NCBI GenBank assembly: GCA_025993795.1
Contig: JAMQHL010000008.1
Location: 1-49,270 of the forward strand
Direction of reading: 5' to 3'
DNA: 49,270 bases
DNA from: Planctomycetota bacterium
Lineage (GTDB): Bacteria > Planctomycetota > UBA8742 > UBA2392
Both the position numbers and the translations under genes were made by a program. Below are positions 46,269 to 49,270 of this stretch, piece by piece (positions within the stretch are counted from its first letter, which is position 1; each line of letters begins with the position of its first letter). The notes below the pieces were generated by a model that saw nothing but the letters and a program-made list of their open reading frames with translations, did no database searches and was not told where the DNA came from.

Positions 46269-47425
46269 GTGTTGCCCCGAAACGATCATGGGTTTCGCGC
46301 AACGTAATCGTGCTCGGCACGGTCAGCCTGCTGACCGACTCTGCCAGCGAAATGATGGTCCCGCTGCTTCCGGCTTTCATCATGGCCATGGGTGCCGGTG
46401 CCATGGCACTGGGCTGGATTGAGGGAATCGCCGACGCGATCTCTTCTGTGCTGAAGCTCTTTGCCGGGCGCTGGGCCGACCGCATCGGCCGCCATAAGCC
46501 GTTCGTGGTCGTCGGCTACAGCCTGGCCTCGATCGCGCGGCCGTTCATGGCGCTGGCGACTGCCCCGTGGCATGTGTTGATGGTTCGTGGCACTGACCGT
46601 GTGGGCAAAGGCCTGCGTACAAGCCCGCGCGACGCGTTGATTGCGATGTCAGTTGAGCCGTCCCAGCGCGGCGCCGCCTTTGGCCTGCACCGCGCGATGG
46701 ACCACGCCGGCGCGGTGATCGGGCCGCTGGCGGCGGCGGCGTTCCTGTACTGGATTTCAAGCGACATCCCCACGCTGTTTCTGCTGACTGCAATCCCGGG
46801 TGTGCTGGTGATTGCCGTCGCGCTGTTCGGCGTGCAGGAAGTGCCGCGCCTGGAAGCCAAGCCTGAGGCAGCGCCCAAACCGCGTGCGCTGGCGCGCTTT
46901 CTGGTCCCGCTGGGATTGTTCACGCTGGGGAAATCGTCCGAGGTATTTCTGCTGCTCAAGGCTAGCGCGGGCTTCGACCAGCTTGCCATGTTTCCGCTGC
47001 TGTGGGTCGGCCTGAGCCTGGTGAAAATGCTCTCGTCAGTGCCGGGCGGGAAGATCAGCGACCGCCTGGGCCGCCGCAGGACGATTGCCGCCGGCTGGTT
47101 GCTGTTTGCTGCCGTCTACGCGGCGCTGGCGATTGTCGAGAACCAGTATGCCGTTTGCGCGCTGATCGGTGCATACGGCCTGTACTGCGGCTTGACCGAA
47201 GGGGCCGAGAAGGCCCTGGTGTCTGAGCTGGCGCCGGCAAACAAGCAGGGCGCGGCGTTTGGCTGGTACCACGTGACCCTGGGGCTGCTGGCGCTTGCCG
47301 CCAGCGGGATGTTCGGCGCGTTGTACGAGCTGGTCAGCAGCCGGGCAGCGTTCTTGACCAGCGCGACGCTTGCGGTGGCGTCAACCATCGCATTGTGGGC
47401 GCTATCACGGACAAGGGCCGCGTAG
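46265..47425 (+). CDS. Major facilitator superfamily transporter
   Basis: A 386-residue protein with ~12 hydrophobic segments. MFS signatures: GRWADRIGRHKPF (motif A between helices 2 and 3), RGTDRVGKGLRTSPRDALI (helix 4-5 region), GLHRAMDHAGAVIGPL, and GGKISDRLGRRR (the second motif A). The sequence resembles the YajR/multidrug-type group with DSASEMMVPLLPAF at the start. Substrate unknown. The ATG overlaps the CPBP-like stop (ATGA), so the two are co-translated. Its stop directly abuts the convergent cytochrome stop (0 bp apart). Confidence 0.9.
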   Translation: MSVAPKRSWVSRNVIVLGTVSLLTDSASEMMVPLLPAFIMAMGAGAMALGWIEGIADAISSVLKLFAGRWADRIGRHKPFVVVGYSLASIARPFMALATAPWHVLMVRGTDRVGKGLRTSPRDALIAMSVEPSQRGAAFGLHRAMDHAGAVIGPLAAAAFLYWISSDIPTLFLLTAIPGVLVIAVALFGVQEVPRLEAKPEAAPKPRALARFLVPLGLFTLGKSSEVFLLLKASAGFDQLAMFPLLWVGLSLVKMLSSVPGGKISDRLGRRRTIAAGWLLFAAVYAALAIVENQYAVCALIGAYGLYCGLTEGAEKALVSELAPANKQGAAFGWYHVTLGLLALAASGMFGALYELVSSRAAFLTSATLAVASTIALWALSRTRAA

Positions 47426-48307
47426 TTACTTCCAGGGCATCGGGTCAAGGCCTCGGTCGGGCGCGTAGGTCTTGTGGCAGTCCACGCACTGGTTGCGCAG
47501 CGTCAGGTAGTGTGTCTCGACGCCCGACGGGTTGCGCGCGCGCGCCAGGTCCGCGATCTTGTTCGCCTGCGCCTCAATGCTGCGCCAGCGCCGTGTCTGG
47601 TCATCGGCAAACTCATGAATGACGCGCGTGCCCTTCAGCACCGCGTCTTTGTCCAGGCGCCGCACGCCGCGCCCTGCCGTGGCCCATGCCGCCCGCATCT
47701 CGTACATTTTCATGACCCACTGCGGCGCGCTGTTCAGCTTCATGCCGCCCCACGGTTCGTCTTCAAATACGGTGTCGTTGTCGTACCAGCCCTTGAGCGT
47801 CTCGGGCAGCACGCCGTGCGTCTGCAGCGACCAGTGCTCAAAGTGGCACGCCTCGCAGGCCATGTTTGTTTCGTTGACCTTTGCCCGGGCATCACGCCAG
47901 TCGGCGTTGTTGGCGGACGTGGCAGCTTGCCGGTTTACGTCGCGCACTTTCTCCCAGCGCTCGGCAAAGCTGCGCGCCTTCTGGGCCACGTCGCCTGCAG
48001 CAAGCTCAAGGTAGAACATGTCGGCAATCTCGGGGTACATCGAGTTTGCGACAATCAGCCCGCAGTCGTACCACATCTGGCGCATCTTCTGGCGCATCAC
48101 GGACTGCTGCACCCATTCTTCCCATGGCTTGTCCAGTCTCGCGGGCGCTTCCTCGGGGGGCTTGGGCAGCGGCTCGGACTGCACCGGCGCCGCGCCAATG
48201 GCCGCGGCCTCAGGCGCAGGCGGATCGGCAGCCTTGACGCACCCCACCACGCATGCCGCACAGGCAATCAGGGAAAGCACCGCAAGCATCGGAGCAGTTT
48301 GTTTCAT
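47426..48307 (-). CDS. Dihaem cytochrome c lipoprotein
   Basis: A 293-residue protein. The signal ends in VVGC (Cys23), a lipobox, then a Pro/Ala-rich linker. Two CxxCH haem motifs are seen, CEACH (~residue 155) and CVDCH near the C-terminus. Between them lies a helical region with ALLKGWYDNDTVF-type segments and MKMYEMRAAWAT. The pattern fits the cytochrome c' or split c-type families, but none is identified with confidence. Likely a periplasmic electron carrier tethered to a membrane. It is upstream-adjacent to the NuoI-like gene on the same strand (the ferredoxin gene ends at 48341, 33 bp before this ATG), suggesting one electron-transfer unit. Confidence 0.85.
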   Translation of the reverse strand: MKQTAPMLAVLSLIACAACVVGCVKAADPPAPEAAAIGAAPVQSEPLPKPPEEAPARLDKPWEEWVQQSVMRQKMRQMWYDCGLIVANSMYPEIADMFYLELAAGDVAQKARSFAERWEKVRDVNRQAATSANNADWRDARAKVNETNMACEACHFEHWSLQTHGVLPETLKGWYDNDTVFEDEPWGGMKLNSAPQWVMKMYEMRAAWATAGRGVRRLDKDAVLKGTRVIHEFADDQTRRWRSIEAQANKIADLARARNPSGVETHYLTLRNQCVDCHKTYAPDRGLDPMPWK

Positions 48308-48340
48308 GTCGAACTATGTGTATCCCGCAGGCGCAACTGC

Positions 48341-49021
48341 TTACGCGCCGTCCTGGCGCACGCCCTTGCGGAAGTCGGTCACGCCATGCGTCACATCAGG
48401 GCCGCAGCCGCCCGGGCTCAGCGGATAGCTGCCGTTGGCGTCTTTGCCGCTGCGTGACAGGTTCAGGCTGCCCATGAACTCGTCGTTGTTCTTGACCAGC
48501 CGCGCCATGTCAAAGATGAAGTCGCCGCGCTTTACGCCCACCTGGTTGTAGGTGGTGGTCATGGCAATCGCGTCTTTGGGGCAGGCCTCGACGCACATGC
48601 CGCAGTAGATGCACTTGAGCATGTCGATTTCAAACGACAGCGGCTTCTTGAAGCGCTGGGCGCCGAAGTCTTCGATGGTGGCCTGTTCGCCTTCAATGAT
48701 GATGCACTCGGCGGGGCAAGCTGTGCTGCACATGTAGCAGGCGACGCACTTGATGTTGCCGCCGTCGTCAACCTTCAGGTAATGCTCGCCGCGGTAACCT
48801 ACGGCTGGGATGTGGCGCTGCTCGGGTGTGCTGGCGGCACCGACATAGTCGATTGTGGTGCTGGGCCGGAAGATCATCTTGAAGGTGTTGACCATGCCCT
48901 TGAAGATCTCGACCAGGTAGATGCGCTCCCAGAAGTTGAGCTTGCGCTCATTGGCGCGGCGGTCCTGGGCGGTTTCGCCGGTCAGAATGGTGCGCACGTC
49001 GGTTGCATGGTCGTGGGCCAA
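48341..49021 (-). CDS. nuoI: NuoI-like 4Fe-4S ferredoxin (complex I subunit I type)
   Basis: A 226-residue protein with two 4Fe-4S clusters: CVACYMCSTACP and CIYCGMCVEACP, each ending in the Cys-Pro typical of NuoI. Also KLNFWERIYLVEIFKGMVNTF and FKKPLSFEIDMLKC, hallmark NuoI flanks. A C-terminal extension (~50 residues, with LNLSRSGKDANGS) goes beyond the second cluster. The TTG start at 49021 is chosen because GGGAG lies 7 nt upstream and family homology starts soon after; an open frame continuing to 49237 is not needed. NuoI carries electrons within complex I; no other nuo gene is visible, so it may be a lone or duplicated copy. Promoter proposed at 49041-49068. Confidence 0.9.
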   Translation of the reverse strand: MAHDHATDVRTILTGETAQDRRANERKLNFWERIYLVEIFKGMVNTFKMIFRPSTTIDYVGAASTPEQRHIPAVGYRGEHYLKVDDGGNIKCVACYMCSTACPAECIIIEGEQATIEDFGAQRFKKPLSFEIDMLKCIYCGMCVEACPKDAIAMTTTYNQVGVKRGDFIFDMARLVKNNDEFMGSLNLSRSGKDANGSYPLSPGGCGPDVTHGVTDFRKGVRQDGA

Positions 49022-49040
49022 GGCAGTTCTCCCGGGCGGG

Positions 49041-49068
49041 AATATAGCATCGGCAACCCCGCTGTCAT
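49041..49068 (-). promoter_or_regulatory. Likely sigma-70-type promoter for nuoI-like gene
   Basis: On the minus strand ATGACA (49063-49068, five of six matches to TTGACA) and TATATT (49041-49046) are separated by 16 bp. The -10 box is about 20 bp upstream of the TTG start, giving a short leader with the GGGAG ribosome site. Confidence 0.5.
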
Positions 49069-49175
49069 GGGGCATACAACGTGCCGGGCACTGGCCCAGG
49101 CAAAGAAGGGGTTCCTCGCTATTTGCTGCGTGCTGCAACTGCCGGTCATTCGCAGAGGCCACCTTTAGCGATTTT

Positions 49176-49270
49176 GGTTCCTCGCTGTTTCCTATGGAAA
49201 CGGCTGAATCAGGATAACATGCGGGCATGGATACCAACCAGCTCTTCTCGATCGGCCTGGGGCTTGAAGC
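49176..49270 (+). mobile_element. Possible left end of an ISL3-like insertion sequence (cut by window edge)
   Basis: GGTTCCTCGCTGTTTCC begins at 49176 and may be a terminal inverted repeat of the ISL3 kind. A second copy of GGTTCCTCGCT-TTT occurs at 49110-49124. The reading frame starting at 49227 resembles the start of ISL3 transposases. The element continues past the window. Not provable from this fragment. Confidence 0.4.
49227..49270 (+). CDS. Start of a reading frame, possible ISL3-family transposase (partial)
   Basis: Only 14 full codons are present: MDTNQLFSIGLGLE. This fits the N-terminal pattern (Met-Asp-x-x-x-Leu-Phe-x-x-x-Leu-Gly-Leu) of ISL3-type transposases. The remaining gene lies outside the window. 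Too short for certainty. Confidence 0.4.
   Translation, partial: MDTNQLFSIGLGLE

Overview
The window is high-G+C bacterial DNA, densely coded on both strands. No rRNA or tRNA was seen. The organism cannot be fixed from sequence alone. The following mix suggests a deep, probably uncultured lineage of Planctomycetota or a similar Gram-negative phylum: secreted FG-GAP proteins ending in Gly-rich/Cys/transmembrane/Arg (MYXO-CTERM-like) tails, a giant secreted coiled-coil protein beside a DUF4175-like membrane protein, ECF sigma/anti-sigma genes, class III cyclases and many lipoproteins.

Layout. 1-283 carries non-coding repeats. 284-4921 holds an XRE regulator divergent from a secreted FG-GAP protein, with a perfect palindromic operator between them. 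4994-10632 holds pyrD and lspA, then hemW overlapping an HtrA-like lipoprotein protease, then a TPR-adenylate cyclase. 10754-14865 is a lower-G+C patch of orphan genes plus a DoxX-like protein. 15048-20085 is a four-gene unit: FG-GAP protein, class V aminotransferase, glyA and a TlpA-like thioredoxin-fold protein. 20222-22353 pairs a second thioredoxin-fold protein with a poly-Gly CTERM surface protein. 22602-23945 is a phosphodiesterase-family protein. 23996-33516 runs, on the minus strand, from ECF sigma factor and anti-sigma/FecR-like protein to a DUF4175-like protein and two coiled-coil secreted proteins. Divergent from it, 33696-40028 encodes a cupredoxin, a degenerate cupredoxin-like lipoprotein, a sensor adenylate cyclase and two anti-sigma-like proteins. 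40111-47425 holds glnE, a fibronectin-like secreted protein, mgtE, a CPBP-like membrane protein and an MFS transporter. 47426-49021 holds a dihaem cytochrome c lipoprotein and a stand-alone NuoI-type ferredoxin. The window ends in what may be the start of an ISL3-like insertion sequence.

The main discovery is two unrelated thioredoxin-fold genes (15048-16220 and 21649-22353, both minus strand). Each is split by one in-frame TGA that falls exactly on the first residue of the CxxC redox motif: W-[TGA]-G-P-C in one and [TGA]-G-H-C in the other. In both, the reading frame continues downstream with clear thioredoxin-fold sequence, and a short hairpin with G as the second loop base lies 11-28 nt after the TGA, as expected for a bacterial SECIS. 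Standard gene calling would break both into fragments. The simplest reading is that both are selenoproteins and that the host inserts selenocysteine. No selA, selB, selC or selD gene is in the window to confirm it.
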